Shown: positions 45,186-54,333, counted from the stretch's first letter. The stretch is DNA of 64,000 nt from Spirochaetae bacterium HGW-Spirochaetae-1 (GCA_002839375.1 PGXY01000001.1:405948-469947); one strand, 5' to 3'. Program-made: numbers and translations. Notes: generated from the letters alone by a model not told the origin.

Positions 45186-45500
45186 TTATTCGATGGTGCA
45201 TCCGAAGCGCTCGCCGGTGTAGCGCGATGTGCCGCTCAAGCCGAGACCTTTGGCGGTAACGCGTTTTTCCTTGTAATCGACCTCGTATCCCGAAATGGGA
45301 ATTACCACGCGGGACCAGATGCGGCACTGCTCTTCTGTGCGTCCCTCAACAAAAAGACAGGAACACATGAACTTAGAGTAGACATTTCCGGCCATGGGCC
45401 GGAAATTCTTCAGGTCCGTCCAGTTAATCATGGTCAGTATGCCGATGCCCGTGACGAGGAGAATAACCACTATGCCGAGTATTTTCAGGATTGTTTTCAT
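45186..45500 (-). CDS. small anchored Cys-containing protein
   Basis: A 104-residue protein. An N-terminal helix (ILGIVVILLVTGIGILTMI) should anchor it with the rest outside. The outer part has CSCLFVEGRTEEQCRIWSR and a final Cys (FGCTIE), so disulfides are likely. It lies 4 nt after the serine hydrolase gene in the same direction and probably assists that protein or the envelope. I do not recognise a named family. Confidence 0.65.
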   Translation of the reverse strand: MKTILKILGIVVILLVTGIGILTMINWTDLKNFRPMAGNVYSKFMCSCLFVEGRTEEQCRIWSRVVIPISGYEVDYKEKRVTAKGLGLSGTSRYTGERFGCTIE

Positions 45501-45504
45501 TTGA

Positions 45505-46731
45505 TCACCTTTTATTGATGCTTTCTATTATCAGTTTAAGGAAGGTGTTGATATCAAAGCTCTTGTCCCTGTTGTCGCCGGTATACACCACGACCATGTC
45601 CAGAGAGGGGATGACAAAGATAAACTGTCCCCAGTGTCCCATGGCTATGAAGGTGTCGGCAGGCGCGTCGGGATAGGCCCTGGGAAGGTTCTTTTCGGGA
45701 ACATCCCTGTTGAGCCACCAGAGAGCTCCGTAGGCCGGGTCTTTCTGTTCTTTCTCTGACAGTTCCGTCAGGTAATAGGCGGGAGCGATGCTGGTGCTGT
45801 AAGAGACCCATCCTTCGGGAAGCAGCCGTTTGCCGTTCCATATGCCGTCGTTCAGGAAGAGGTAGCCGAAACGGGCCATGTCACGCGGTGAGGTATAGAC
45901 ATATGAAGATCCCACGAATGTGCCGGCGGCATCACGCTCCCAAACGACCTTCTTCATGCCGATCACATTGAAGAGGCGATCCCAGGGATAGCGTTCGTAT
46001 TCATCGGCTGACATGGTCTTTTTCAGTATGGCCATGAGAAGGTTCGGCGTGGGACTGGCGTATTCCCATTTTGTTCCCGGATCAGCCTCCAGTTCCTGTG
46101 ATGCGGCATAGGCGGCCATGTCACGGTGCCCCACGGTGAAGAGCATGGCGTTTACCGTTGATTTGATTGGGGATGCCTCGTAAGTTTCATTGGAGTAGAG
46201 ACCCGAGCTCATTCGCATGAGATGATCAATTGTAATTTCCTTGTGACGGCCGCGGTTCAGGGAAGGATAGTATTTCCAGGCCGGTTCATCGAGTTTCAGG
46301 CGTCCCTCCCTGACGGCAATGCCGAACAGGGCATTGGTAAAGGACTTGGAATCGGACCAGGTGATATGCACCATGTCACGGGTGAATCCCCCGGCATATT
46401 TTTCAAAAACCAGGTAGCCGTTTTTAATGATGACGACCCCGTCGGTGCGGATGCCTTTTCGTTCAGATTCGGGGCCTGTACGCGTGAAGGCATAGGTCTC
46501 CATTTTTTTCAGTATCTTTGAATTCATGCCGGCATTTCCGGGTGTTTTTACTTTCCATTCGCCCGTGGGCCAATAGTCACGCTGTACCAACGGTTTTTTG
46601 AAGAGGGAAATACCCGCCGGTGTTTTGGCGGATTTTTCATCGGCCTTACTGCTGACGTAGAGAAACGATAATGCGACAATTCCGCAGAACAGGAGAATGA
46701 GCGTAGATGATTTTCTGACTATTTTTTTCAT
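45505..46731 (-). CDS. exported serine hydrolase (class C beta-lactamase-like fold)
   Basis: A 408-residue protein; ATG 46731 follows GGGAGC. The signal peptide or anchor is LILLFCGIVALSFLYV. The catalytic SxxK is in ITWSDSKSFTNALFG (about residue 127), followed by DHLMRMSSGLYSNE, and WEYASPTPNLLMAIL holds the Tyr of the second motif. A HWGQF-type strand (GHWGQFIFVIPSL) stands at the KTG-like position. This fits the esterase/NylB-like branch of Beta-lactamase (PF00144), with an unknown ester or amide substrate. Co-transcribed with the small anchored protein. Confidence 0.85.
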   Translation of the reverse strand: MKKIVRKSSTLILLFCGIVALSFLYVSSKADEKSAKTPAGISLFKKPLVQRDYWPTGEWKVKTPGNAGMNSKILKKMETYAFTRTGPESERKGIRTDGVVIIKNGYLVFEKYAGGFTRDMVHITWSDSKSFTNALFGIAVREGRLKLDEPAWKYYPSLNRGRHKEITIDHLMRMSSGLYSNETYEASPIKSTVNAMLFTVGHRDMAAYAASQELEADPGTKWEYASPTPNLLMAILKKTMSADEYERYPWDRLFNVIGMKKVVWERDAAGTFVGSSYVYTSPRDMARFGYLFLNDGIWNGKRLLPEGWVSYSTSIAPAYYLTELSEKEQKDPAYGALWWLNRDVPEKNLPRAYPDAPADTFIAMGHWGQFIFVIPSLDMVVVYTGDNRDKSFDINTFLKLIIESINKR

Positions 46732-46842
46732 GATTATGCTCCCTGATTGATATGTGAGCAGTATACCCTTTTTAAGGCTCACGTCAAATAAAATATCATG
46801 AAAGAAAAAGGGATTGATAATATCTGTTATTATCCGGAACAT
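46732..46842. promoter_or_regulatory. divergent promoter region
   Basis: A 111-nt gap between the serine hydrolase (leftward) and the OPT transporter (rightward). It must hold both promoters; I cannot point to convincing boxes. Confidence 0.3.
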
Positions 46843-48744
46843 ATGATCATGAAAAAGACTACGCAGCCCTATATCGGATCGGAAACTGAAATGCCGGAAC
46901 TCACCGTACGGGCCCTTCTCCTGGGGATCGTACTGGCCGTGGTAATGGCCGCCGCCAATGCATACCTGGGCCTGTATGCCGGCATGACCGTATCGGCATC
47001 TATCCCCGCCGCTGTTATTTCCATGTCCATCATGCGGGGCATCATGAAAAAGGGGACCATACTGGAAAACAATATCGTTCAGACCATGGCAAGCGCAGGA
47101 GAATCACTGGCAGCCGGGATAATATTCACAGTGCCGGCCCTGGTCATAGTGGGTGTATGGAAGGATTTTCAATTCTGGCCTACGACACTCATTGCGCTCT
47201 GCGGCGGAATACTGGGAATTATTTTTATGATACCGCTGCGCAGGGTCCTTATCATTGAAGACCGCGAGCTGACCTATCCCGAAGGCGTGGCATGCGCCGA
47301 AGTTTTGAAGGCCGGGGAAACGGGAGGTTCCGGTTTTCGCGCCATCCTGGGAGGCCTGGCCGCCGGCGGCGCCGTGAAGCTTTTTGCCACAATTGTGCAG
47401 GTACTCAAAGGAACGGTGGAAACGGCATTTTTTCTGGGAGGCCGTGTTTTTTTCATGGGGTGTGATGTTTCGCCGGCCATGCTGGGCGTAGGATATATTG
47501 TCAACCTTGAGATAGCCCTCATGGTTTTCCTGGGAAGTTCCGCTGCATGGATCATCGGGATACCGTTTATGGGAATTCCCGTGGACATGGCGGGATCACC
47601 GCCCCTGGATGTGGCGTGGCATCTTTGGAGTTCCCAGATTCGATATGTCGGCGTGGGAGCCATGGTGGTGGGAGGACTCTGGTCCATCGTATCGGTGCGC
47701 CACGGCATTGTCCGCGGTGTAAAGGGATTGCGCAGAAGCGGCGTTGGTCTCGACATGTCATCAGAGGCTGGACATGAAAAAATCGGTCGTACGGACCGGG
47801 ATATCCGGCTTACTGCCATGGCCGCTGTCCTGGTTATAAGCATTGTCGTACTTACTTTTCTGTATGAGATGCTCACTTCGCAATGGGGCCTCAGTATTGT
47901 CACGGCCCTGTGCATGACCGTAGCGTCATTTTTCTTTGTGGCCGTATCAAGCTATATCGTGGGACTCGTGGGGAGTACCAACAATCCCATATCGGGCATG
48001 ACCATCAGCGCTCTCCTGGGCGTTTCGGCCCTTTTTCTCGTTCTTGGATGGAAGGGTGATTCGGCGATCCTTGCGACACTGGGCGTGGCCGGTGTTGTGT
48101 GCTGCGCTGCCAGTTCCGCCGGCGACGTGTCACAGGATCTCAAAACAGGTCACCTGCTGGGCGCCACACCGGCGCGGCAGCAGACGGCCCAGATTGTGGG
48201 CGTGGCTGTATCGTCGATTTTCCTTGCGCCGGTACTTTCTTTGCTGCATAGTGCTTACGGTATCGGTACGGGACTCAAAGCACCCCAGGCCACGCTCTTT
48301 GCCAGCATTACCAAGGGTGTTTTCGGCGGAGGGAATATCCCCCGGGGTATGGTTTTTACAGGGATTGTCATCGGCATTATACTTATTGCGGCGGACCGCC
48401 TGCTGCAGAAAAGGGGTGCTTCCATCCGTATCCATGTGATGCCCATTGCCGTGGGAATATATCTTCCTCTTACGCTCATCGTTCCCATGCTGGCAGGAGG
48501 GATCATCCGCTTTGTTCTGGAGAAAAAAAGGAATCGAAGCGATGCCAGTGAGTCGGGAGACAGGGGTGTACTTCTTTCATCGGGGATGATTGCCGGCGAG
48601 GCCCTCATGGGTATAATAGCGGCGGTCTTTATCGTCCTGAATATGAAGATCGTTCCGGCATTGCCTGCGGCCGTACCGGTTGTTTTATCATTAATGGTGA
48701 TGCTTGCGGTGGTGATATATCTGTACCGGAAAGCGCGAGAGTGA
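46843..48744 (+). CDS. OPT-family oligopeptide/metal-chelate transporter
   Basis: A 633-residue inner-membrane protein of about 14-16 helices. OPT motifs: ELTVRALLLGIVLAVVMAAA with NAYLGLYAGMTVSASIPAAV, NNIVQTMASAGESLAAG, TYPEGVACAEVLKAGE, and VGSTNNPISGMTISALL. OPT transporters use proton symport to import small peptides or metal chelates. The start is uncertain (ATG 46843 or 46849; no strong RBS). It is convergent with the OmpA-like gene across a long palindrome. Confidence 0.9.
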   Translation: MIMKKTTQPYIGSETEMPELTVRALLLGIVLAVVMAAANAYLGLYAGMTVSASIPAAVISMSIMRGIMKKGTILENNIVQTMASAGESLAAGIIFTVPALVIVGVWKDFQFWPTTLIALCGGILGIIFMIPLRRVLIIEDRELTYPEGVACAEVLKAGETGGSGFRAILGGLAAGGAVKLFATIVQVLKGTVETAFFLGGRVFFMGCDVSPAMLGVGYIVNLEIALMVFLGSSAAWIIGIPFMGIPVDMAGSPPLDVAWHLWSSQIRYVGVGAMVVGGLWSIVSVRHGIVRGVKGLRRSGVGLDMSSEAGHEKIGRTDRDIRLTAMAAVLVISIVVLTFLYEMLTSQWGLSIVTALCMTVASFFFVAVSSYIVGLVGSTNNPISGMTISALLGVSALFLVLGWKGDSAILATLGVAGVVCCAASSAGDVSQDLKTGHLLGATPARQQTAQIVGVAVSSIFLAPVLSLLHSAYGIGTGLKAPQATLFASITKGVFGGGNIPRGMVFTGIVIGIILIAADRLLQKRGASIRIHVMPIAVGIYLPLTLIVPMLAGGIIRFVLEKKRNRSDASESGDRGVLLSSGMIAGEALMGIIAAVFIVLNMKIVPALPAAVPVVLSLMVMLAVVIYLYRKARE

Positions 48745-48745
48745 C

Positions 48746-48814
48746 GCCCTCCTGAGCCTGCCTGTACGGACAGGTCGCGACCTGTCCGTACAGGCAGGCT
48801 CAGGCTCAGAGGGC
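48746..48814. terminator. 54-bp perfect palindrome between convergent genes
   Basis: 48751-48804 is a perfect inverted repeat with no loop, centred on TCGCGA; the inner arm is GTACGGACAGGTCG. GCCCT (48746-48750) and AGGGC (48810-48814) extend the stem after a 5-nt bulge. The first gene stops 6 nt before and the other 10 nt after. It can end transcription from both sides. It shares a 28-bp core with the palindrome at 59980-60015. Confidence 0.85.
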
Positions 48815-48824
48815 AATCAATGAT

Positions 48825-49904
48825 TTATTTTTTAGAAACCCGTGGAATGACCACAATATCCACACGGCGGTTCAGGGCCTTGTTTTCCGCCGTGTCATTG
48901 GGGACAATGGGATTGAATTCGCCGTAACCAGCCGCGGCGAAACGCGACTTGTCCAGGTTTTTGTTTTTCAGCATATTCCGTAGAACGGCCAGCGCCCTTT
49001 CAGTAGACAGATCCCAGTTGTCCCTGAATTTACCCCCCACAATTTTATCCGTATCGGTGTGGCCTTCCACCATGATTCGGTTTTCGGGATAGTTTTCCAG
49101 AATTTTTCCTATTTTGTCCAGGGCTTTGAATACTTCGCTTTTCAGTTCCGCTGAACCGGAATCAAAGGAGATGCGGTTGTCGATATTGATAATGAGCTTA
49201 TCGTGAAACTTTTTCAGGCGTATCTCTCCGTTTTTAATCTCCTGTTCAAGCTGTTTGGCAAGTTCATTCTCCTGTGAAACAAGGCGTTCCAGCTCGTCCT
49301 TCTGATCTTTGGTGAGTTTTTTCAGTGATGAAAGCTCCTCATTCAGATTGTCGACGATCCTCTGAAGGCCGGCTATTTTGTCATCGGAGAGTTTTTTAAG
49401 CTCAGCCAGTTCCTTCATGTACCGGTCTCTTTCTTCCTGGAGATCTTTACGGGTCTTGGACAGTTCGGACTCGTACCGGTCCTGCTGTTCCTTTAATTTC
49501 TGAAGTAGATCCTGTTCCTTGCTGCTGCTGCTCTGTTTAAGGATGGCGATCGTTTTTTCCAGTTCGTCAATGCGTTGTGCCGCCAGGTCGCCGTCTTCTT
49601 TGCTCTTATTGCGGCATAGCTCCAGTTCCTTTGTCAGGTTCTCTATCCGTGAATCCAGGTCCTGGATTTTGCTTTTGAGATTCGTTGTTTCATTGCGGTA
49701 CTGGCGTTTCAGGGCATCCAGTTCGTTCTCTGCCGTGATCTTGTCCTTGAAACAGTATTTCAGTTTCATTTCAAGGGCCACTTTCTCGTTCATGCATTTT
49801 TCATTTTCCGACGGTCCAAACATTCCCGCGCCGGCTGGGATGGAGACGGACAGTAACAGGACCGTCGTCGCCAGCAGGCCGGTAAGCGTGTATTGTTTTT
49901 TCAT
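48825..49904 (-). CDS. OmpA-domain protein with long periplasmic coiled coil
   Basis: A 359-residue protein. ATG 49904 follows GGAG; the signal peptide ends near PAGAG. Residues of about 30-230 are a nearly continuous heptad-rich coiled coil with Cys at both start and middle. The C-terminal 120 residues are an OmpA/MotB peptidoglycan-binding domain: ISFDSGSAELKSEV, RIMVEGHTDTD, DLSTERALAVLRNML, GYGEFNPIVPND, NRRVDIVV. It probably spans the periplasm and grips peptidoglycan. It follows a coiled-coil lipoprotein gene by 19 nt, so the two may form a bridge from outer membrane to wall. Confidence 0.88.
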   Translation of the reverse strand: MKKQYTLTGLLATTVLLLSVSIPAGAGMFGPSENEKCMNEKVALEMKLKYCFKDKITAENELDALKRQYRNETTNLKSKIQDLDSRIENLTKELELCRNKSKEDGDLAAQRIDELEKTIAILKQSSSSKEQDLLQKLKEQQDRYESELSKTRKDLQEERDRYMKELAELKKLSDDKIAGLQRIVDNLNEELSSLKKLTKDQKDELERLVSQENELAKQLEQEIKNGEIRLKKFHDKLIINIDNRISFDSGSAELKSEVFKALDKIGKILENYPENRIMVEGHTDTDKIVGGKFRDNWDLSTERALAVLRNMLKNKNLDKSRFAAAGYGEFNPIVPNDTAENKALNRRVDIVVIPRVSKK

Positions 49905-49923
49905 GGCTCTTATCTCCACATCA

Positions 49924-50610
49924 TCATATAATATCAATTATTACGCCCGCGTCTTTCAGTTTTTTCTCGGCCTCTTTGAGTTTCAGCTCCGACTCGGCCT
50001 GATCCTTCTGCTCACGCGACAGGTATTCTTTCTGATCATTGAAATATTTTTCATAATCGGCCACATTGATCCTGTTTTTGGCATCCTTTTCATTGGCCGG
50101 AGCGCCCATGAGCTTATCCTGGTTTGACTTGCCAATTTTAGCCTGTTCATAATATTTCTCGGCCACTTTCATCGAAAGTTCGGCCTCATTGACATCAATT
50201 TTATTTTTCAGGTCCTTCTGTTTCGCCTTCATGTATTCCAGTTTCAGTTTTGCCGCCGCCTGGTCTTTCTTGTTCTTTTCAATCTCACCTTTTACTTCTT
50301 CCTGCATTTTTGTATCATTCTGGGTTACATAGAGCCTCTGCTTATCAATGAGAAGAGCCTCTTCGGCTTCGAACTGCGAGAGCTCTTTTTTCATAACGGC
50401 CAGTTTCAGATCGGTGATTTTAGACGCCTTCTCCAATTCTTCTTTATTATTGGAGATGTCAATGATTTGTTTTTCGATGACCTCGAGCTTTGTCGATTCC
50501 TCGCTTGTTTTGTTGTTCAGATATTCATCGCTGATTTTCGGCGGAAGCGATGCGAAACAACCCGTGAAAAACACGAGTATGCCGGTTAAAAATGAATAAT
50601 ACTTTGTCAT
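49924..50610 (-). CDS. coiled-coil lipoprotein
   Basis: A 228-residue protein; ATG 50610 follows AAGGAGAAAAC. Leader with lipobox FFTGC. The mature part is nearly all charged coiled coil (KLEVIEKQIIDISNNKEELE; KKDQAAAKLKLEYMKAKQKD). In layout it resembles wall-linking lipoproteins, but no family was recognised. Same operon as the OmpA-like coiled-coil protein. Confidence 0.75.
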   Translation of the reverse strand: MTKYYSFLTGILVFFTGCFASLPPKISDEYLNNKTSEESTKLEVIEKQIIDISNNKEELEKASKITDLKLAVMKKELSQFEAEEALLIDKQRLYVTQNDTKMQEEVKGEIEKNKKDQAAAKLKLEYMKAKQKDLKNKIDVNEAELSMKVAEKYYEQAKIGKSNQDKLMGAPANEKDAKNRINVADYEKYFNDQKEYLSREQKDQAESELKLKEAEKKLKDAGVIIDII

Positions 50611-50892
50611 GGTTTTCTCCTTTAATAATTGAATTAGTGATAGTAATGTACATTTATTTTTGCAGTTAATATAAAAATACAAGGATATATTTTAGTAAAC
50701 TAACCCTTATTATTTGTTACGTCAAGAACTATCTGTGGGAATATACTCATATTCTTTCCGATAAAACCAATCTTTTTTTATGGTTGACCCTTGGAGCAAA
50801 AAAAGCCATAAAAGGAACATGCAGTGCAAAATGAACATCATTGACTTGTACTTCAAAATGCATGTTTTACCAATCCGGAGCAACGGATAGTG

Positions 50893-51492
50893 ATGCCTCT
50901 GCGCAACCGGTATTTTATAATGCGCCATGGTGAAAGCGAAGCCAACAGGGCCGGTCTTATCGTGAGTGATCCCCGGGTTGGTGTGGGTGCTTACGGCCTT
51001 ACCGATGAAGGCAGTAAACAGGTCAAGGCTTCGCTGGAAAAGCACGCATCGGTGCCGGTAACGGTCATTTACACATCGGACTTTGCCAGGGCACGGGAGA
51101 CCGCGGAGCTGGCAGGGGAATTTTTTAAAGTGGATACATTCGTGGTGACGGATCTGCTCCGCGAGCGTTTTTTTGGCGATTATGACGGTCGGGAAGACCG
51201 GTATTATCATTCAGTCTGGGAAATAGACAGCCGTTCGCCCCGGGAATATCCAGCCCATATTGAATCACCCGTCCGCGTGAAAGATAGAATTCTCAGACTT
51301 ATAAGGGAGATTGAGCACAGGCGTGACGGAGATGTAGTTCTTCTCGTTTCTCACGGTGATACGCTGCAGATACTCATGGCCGTGCTTGCGGGAATCCCTG
51401 CCCCGCATCATCGTTCGCTGCCACACCTGGAAAAGGCTGAGATAAGGGAGATCGTTCCCGCTGAATCATTTACCGCGCAGGAGGTATTATGA
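50893..51492 (+). CDS. histidine phosphatase (phosphoglycerate mutase-like)
   Basis: A 199-residue protein with the RHG motif in YFIMRHGESEANRAG, the usual SDFARARETAEL block and the second catalytic His in LLVSHGDTLQILMAVL. It removes phosphate through a phospho-His; substrate is not known. ATG 50893 is used, GTG 50890 is adjacent. It overlaps the next gene by 4 nt, which ties it to the symporter operon. Confidence 0.88.
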   Translation: MPLRNRYFIMRHGESEANRAGLIVSDPRVGVGAYGLTDEGSKQVKASLEKHASVPVTVIYTSDFARARETAELAGEFFKVDTFVVTDLLRERFFGDYDGREDRYYHSVWEIDSRSPREYPAHIESPVRVKDRILRLIREIEHRRDGDVVLLVSHGDTLQILMAVLAGIPAPHHRSLPHLEKAEIREIVPAESFTAQEVL

Positions 51493-51692
51493 CGGAATCA
51501 CCGTGGTTTCCCTTTTTCTATCAGTTTATCATAGGCGGAGCGGTTTTCATTCTGGGCATTGCCCTTGCCCTCAGGAAAGGGGCAATCTCAATGTCCGTCA
51601 GGAAGGACCGTAGAACGATCTTTCAGCTCATTGTCGGCTACCTGGCCCTGGCAGCATTTTACGCAGTAATGATATTTTCTGCAGGAGTCTGA
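51489..51692 (+). CDS. small membrane subunit paired with a sodium/solute symporter
   Basis: A 67-residue protein with two hydrophobic helices (FFYQFIIGGAVFILGIALAL and LIVGYLALAAFYAVMIF) and a basic loop between. Start overlaps the previous stop (ATGA) and its stop is 1 nt from the symporter start. Short two-helix partners are known for some SSS transporters (for example the YhdT-PanF pair), so an accessory-subunit role is likely but inferred. Confidence 0.75.
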   Translation: MTESPWFPFFYQFIIGGAVFILGIALALRKGAISMSVRKDRRTIFQLIVGYLALAAFYAVMIFSAGV

Positions 51693-51693
51693 T

Positions 51694-53541
51694 ATGGTTA
51701 AGGGTTCACTTATCGATATCGCCGTTATACTGATTTATTTTTTTGCCATATTGCTTTTTGGCTCATGGTTCGGCAGGTACGTCAAGTCGACGAAGGATTT
51801 CTTTTTTGGCGGTCAGCGCTTCAGCTGGTGGCTTATCGCCATGAGCTGCATCGCCACGGTCGTGGGATCCTACAGCTTCATCAAGTATTCCGCCGTGGCT
51901 TACCAGTACGGATTTTCTTCCACCATGTCGTACCTTAACGACTGGTTTATTGTACCTCTTTTCGTCCTGGGATGGCTTCCCATTATTTACTTTAACCGGA
52001 TCATTTCCATCCCGGAGTATTTTGAAAAACGTTTCGACAAAAAGACAAGGATTGCCGGTGTCATCATTTTGCTCGTATATCTCATCGGTTATGTGGGGAT
52101 CAATCTCTATACCATAGGCACGGCCCTGGAGCCCCTCATTGATCCGATCATGCAGGAAAATTTCGGGATGTCCGTGGGTGTTATGGAAATAGCCGTGATC
52201 ATTTCCATTATTTGCGCTGTATATATGCATGCAGGCGGGCAAACCGCGGTAATCATGACCGATCTTGTTCAGGGATTCATTCTGCTTACGGCGGGCATAA
52301 TTATTTTTATTCTCGGCATATATCACATCGGCGGGCTGAACAGCTTCTGGCAGTCCCTGGACAGTGCTTTCCGGCTGCCCATGGCCTCCTTCAATACCCC
52401 GCCGGAATTCAATCATGTGGGCGTATTCTGGCAGGATGCCTTCGGCAGCACCATAGCCTTTTATTTCATGAACCAGGGAGTCCTCATGCGATTCATGAGC
52501 GCCAAGTCTCCCGACGAATCGAAGAAAGCCATTTTAGTCGTGGTCCTGGTCCTCATGCCCCTGGCAGCTTTTGCCGTTTCAGACGCCGGATGGATCGGCA
52601 GGTCCATGGTAAACCTGGGCCTCCTCGATAAGAGCGTGAACCCCAATCATATTTTTGTCGCTGTTGCCAGCCGAATAGCCGTGCCGGGCCTTTTCGGGTT
52701 TCTTCTGGCCGCCCTCACTGCTGCCCTCATGTCAACCATTGATACGCTTATAAATGCCGTGGCTGCCATCACGGTGAACGACATTGTCCGCGAGGCCGCT
52801 CCCGGAAGGGATGACGCCTACTATCTCCGGTGGGCGCGTTTCGTGTCTCTCGTAGCGGCTGCCCTGGGTCTGCTCCTGGTGCCGGTTTACACGCAATTCG
52901 ATTCCATCTACGTTGCCCATGGCGCCTTTACCGCGGCTATTACGCCGCCCATGATTATTACCATTCTCCTTGGTGCTTTCTGGAAACGTTTTACGACGCC
53001 TGCGGCCTTTGCCGTCATGGCGGGAGGAAGTGCACTGATCATCCTGTCCCTGTTTAAACCGGGGGTCATAGCCCCCTTTGATCATGGCGTGGCCCTGAAG
53101 GGGTACACGTACATGCGCGCCCTCTACGGCTTTGTCGTGTGCATGGGCCTTGGTATTATCGTGAGCCTTGTCACAAAGCCGAAAAGCGACGGAGCCCTGG
53201 CAGGCCTGGTCATCGATTCCATTCGTGATGCAAAAAGGCTTTTCAAGGGGTCAGAGCCCAACGATGGCGAGACTGGAGAGAAAATATTTTGCCGATTAAT
53301 GACTCATGAACACGACGGGATATCCCTGAACCGGGAATCTATGGATAAACTGAAGGCAAAACCAGGCGATATCCTCTATATCGCCGATGACCGATGGTGG
53401 TTCGGCGGCATCCGCTCCGTTCAATGCCGGGCCCTGGAGCACCATGACGGTGATGACGATGTCTGTTATATGAGTGAAAACCTCATTTGCCAGGGAAATT
53501 TAACCCCGCAAAGAATGGCGGTGATCGAAAAAGTCATTTGA
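51694..53541 (+). CDS. sodium:solute symporter (SSS family) with C-terminal extension
   Basis: A 615-residue inner-membrane transporter of about 13 helices. Motifs include FFFGGQRFSWWLIAMSCIAT, a Na-site-like GFLLAALTAALMSTIDTLIN and NDIVREAAPG. The last 110 residues are soluble and carry KPGDILYIADDRWWFGG, perhaps a regulatory part. A REP word (53247-53257) lies at the border between the membrane part and this extension. Substrate unknown. Confidence 0.9.
   Translation: MVKGSLIDIAVILIYFFAILLFGSWFGRYVKSTKDFFFGGQRFSWWLIAMSCIATVVGSYSFIKYSAVAYQYGFSSTMSYLNDWFIVPLFVLGWLPIIYFNRIISIPEYFEKRFDKKTRIAGVIILLVYLIGYVGINLYTIGTALEPLIDPIMQENFGMSVGVMEIAVIISIICAVYMHAGGQTAVIMTDLVQGFILLTAGIIIFILGIYHIGGLNSFWQSLDSAFRLPMASFNTPPEFNHVGVFWQDAFGSTIAFYFMNQGVLMRFMSAKSPDESKKAILVVVLVLMPLAAFAVSDAGWIGRSMVNLGLLDKSVNPNHIFVAVASRIAVPGLFGFLLAALTAALMSTIDTLINAVAAITVNDIVREAAPGRDDAYYLRWARFVSLVAAALGLLLVPVYTQFDSIYVAHGAFTAAITPPMIITILLGAFWKRFTTPAAFAVMAGGSALIILSLFKPGVIAPFDHGVALKGYTYMRALYGFVVCMGLGIIVSLVTKPKSDGALAGLVIDSIRDAKRLFKGSEPNDGETGEKIFCRLMTHEHDGISLNRESMDKLKAKPGDILYIADDRWWFGGIRSVQCRALEHHDGDDDVCYMSENLICQGNLTPQRMAVIEKVI
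53247..53257 (+). repeat. intragenic REP word in symporter gene
   Basis: GGGGTCAGAGC; encodes G-S-E-P at the start of the soluble extension. Confidence 0.85.
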
Positions 53542-53595
53542 TAAAATTCCCTTTCCCTGCAATCATCCCTGCCGGCCCTCTGTAATTCTTCAATT

Positions 53596-53609
53596 TCTGA
53601 TCTGTCAGA
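53596..53609. promoter_or_regulatory. inverted repeat TCTGA-N4-TCAGA upstream of araC-type gene
   Basis: TCTGATCTGTCAGA, 37 nt before the AraC start. The same TCTGA-N4-TCAGA form occurs at 54161-54174, on the other side of the gene. Candidate binding site for the AraC protein. Confidence 0.5.
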
Positions 53610-53645
53610 TTTTGATAGGAAATCCTGCTGGAAATCTGGTATTGA

Positions 53646-54113
53646 ATGTATATGCACAATGCCTATCAACAAAGGGGAAGGGCCAGATCTGTGCCATATA
53701 ATCATGCAGTAATGAAACCGACAACATGCCTTACAGATACCGGATGTGCTCTAACACAGGCCACCGTGGAGAAGCTCAAGAGGGCCATCAATTTTATCGG
53801 GGAGAACTATTCGTCGGATATTTCGCGGGAGGGTTTGGCTGCCCTGGTGGGGATGCACCCCGATTCTCTGAGCCGGTTTTTCAATATCTATACCGAGAAG
53901 CGAATCAAGGAATTTATCAATGGATACCGGATACGGGAGGCTGCGGAATTCCTGCGCAGCAGCGATGAAATGATTACGGTAATAGCCCTGAAAGTGGGAT
54001 TTGAAAGCCTTTCCACATTCAACAGGGCCTTTCTGAAGGAAATGAAAATATCACCCTCGGCATACCGCAACAGCGTGTCCTGCAGAAAAGAGAATAGTGT
54101 AAATAAAGAGTAA
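53646..54113 (+). CDS. AraC-type DNA-binding domain protein without sensor domain
   Basis: A 155-residue protein. After about 45 variable residues comes a complete AraC domain (FIGENYSSDISREGLAALVG, HPDSLSRFFNIYTEKRI, IALKVGFESLSTFNRAFLKE). The domain is close to the end of the 7TM-GAF-AraC protein at 43431-45161. The start is uncertain (ATG 53646, 53652 or 53712). It precedes the kinase-MFS operon and probably regulates it. Confidence 0.85.
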   Translation: MYMHNAYQQRGRARSVPYNHAVMKPTTCLTDTGCALTQATVEKLKRAINFIGENYSSDISREGLAALVGMHPDSLSRFFNIYTEKRIKEFINGYRIREAAEFLRSSDEMITVIALKVGFESLSTFNRAFLKEMKISPSAYRNSVSCRKENSVNKE

Positions 54114-54333
54114 ATCAGCCTGTCAGGAAAGGGGTGTCCCGAAGCGGGTTCATTCCATTTTCTGATGAATCAGAAAATGACCGGAATAAGAATGCAAATA
54201 TCCGTATCATTACGTTGATTATGAGACTGTCGCAATTTTACCTATTGAAAGGAAATATGGTTGATAAGAGCCGCGATATGTGGATTAATAAAGCATCGCG
54301 GGAAAAAAACGGGAAGGTGGAGAAGGAACTATT
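54114..54333. promoter_or_regulatory. 220-nt kinase operon upstream region
   Basis: No gene is supported here; the small open frames have no RBS or family signal. It includes the 24-bp palindrome at 54156-54179. Confidence 0.5.
54156..54179. promoter_or_regulatory. 24-bp palindrome with TCTGA-N4-TCAGA core
   Basis: CATTTTCTGAT-GA-ATCAGAAAATG: perfect 11-bp arms around 2 nt. The core matches the repeat at 53596-53609. It is about 155 nt upstream of the kinase gene: a candidate operator, less likely a terminator because there is no T run after it. Confidence 0.6.
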
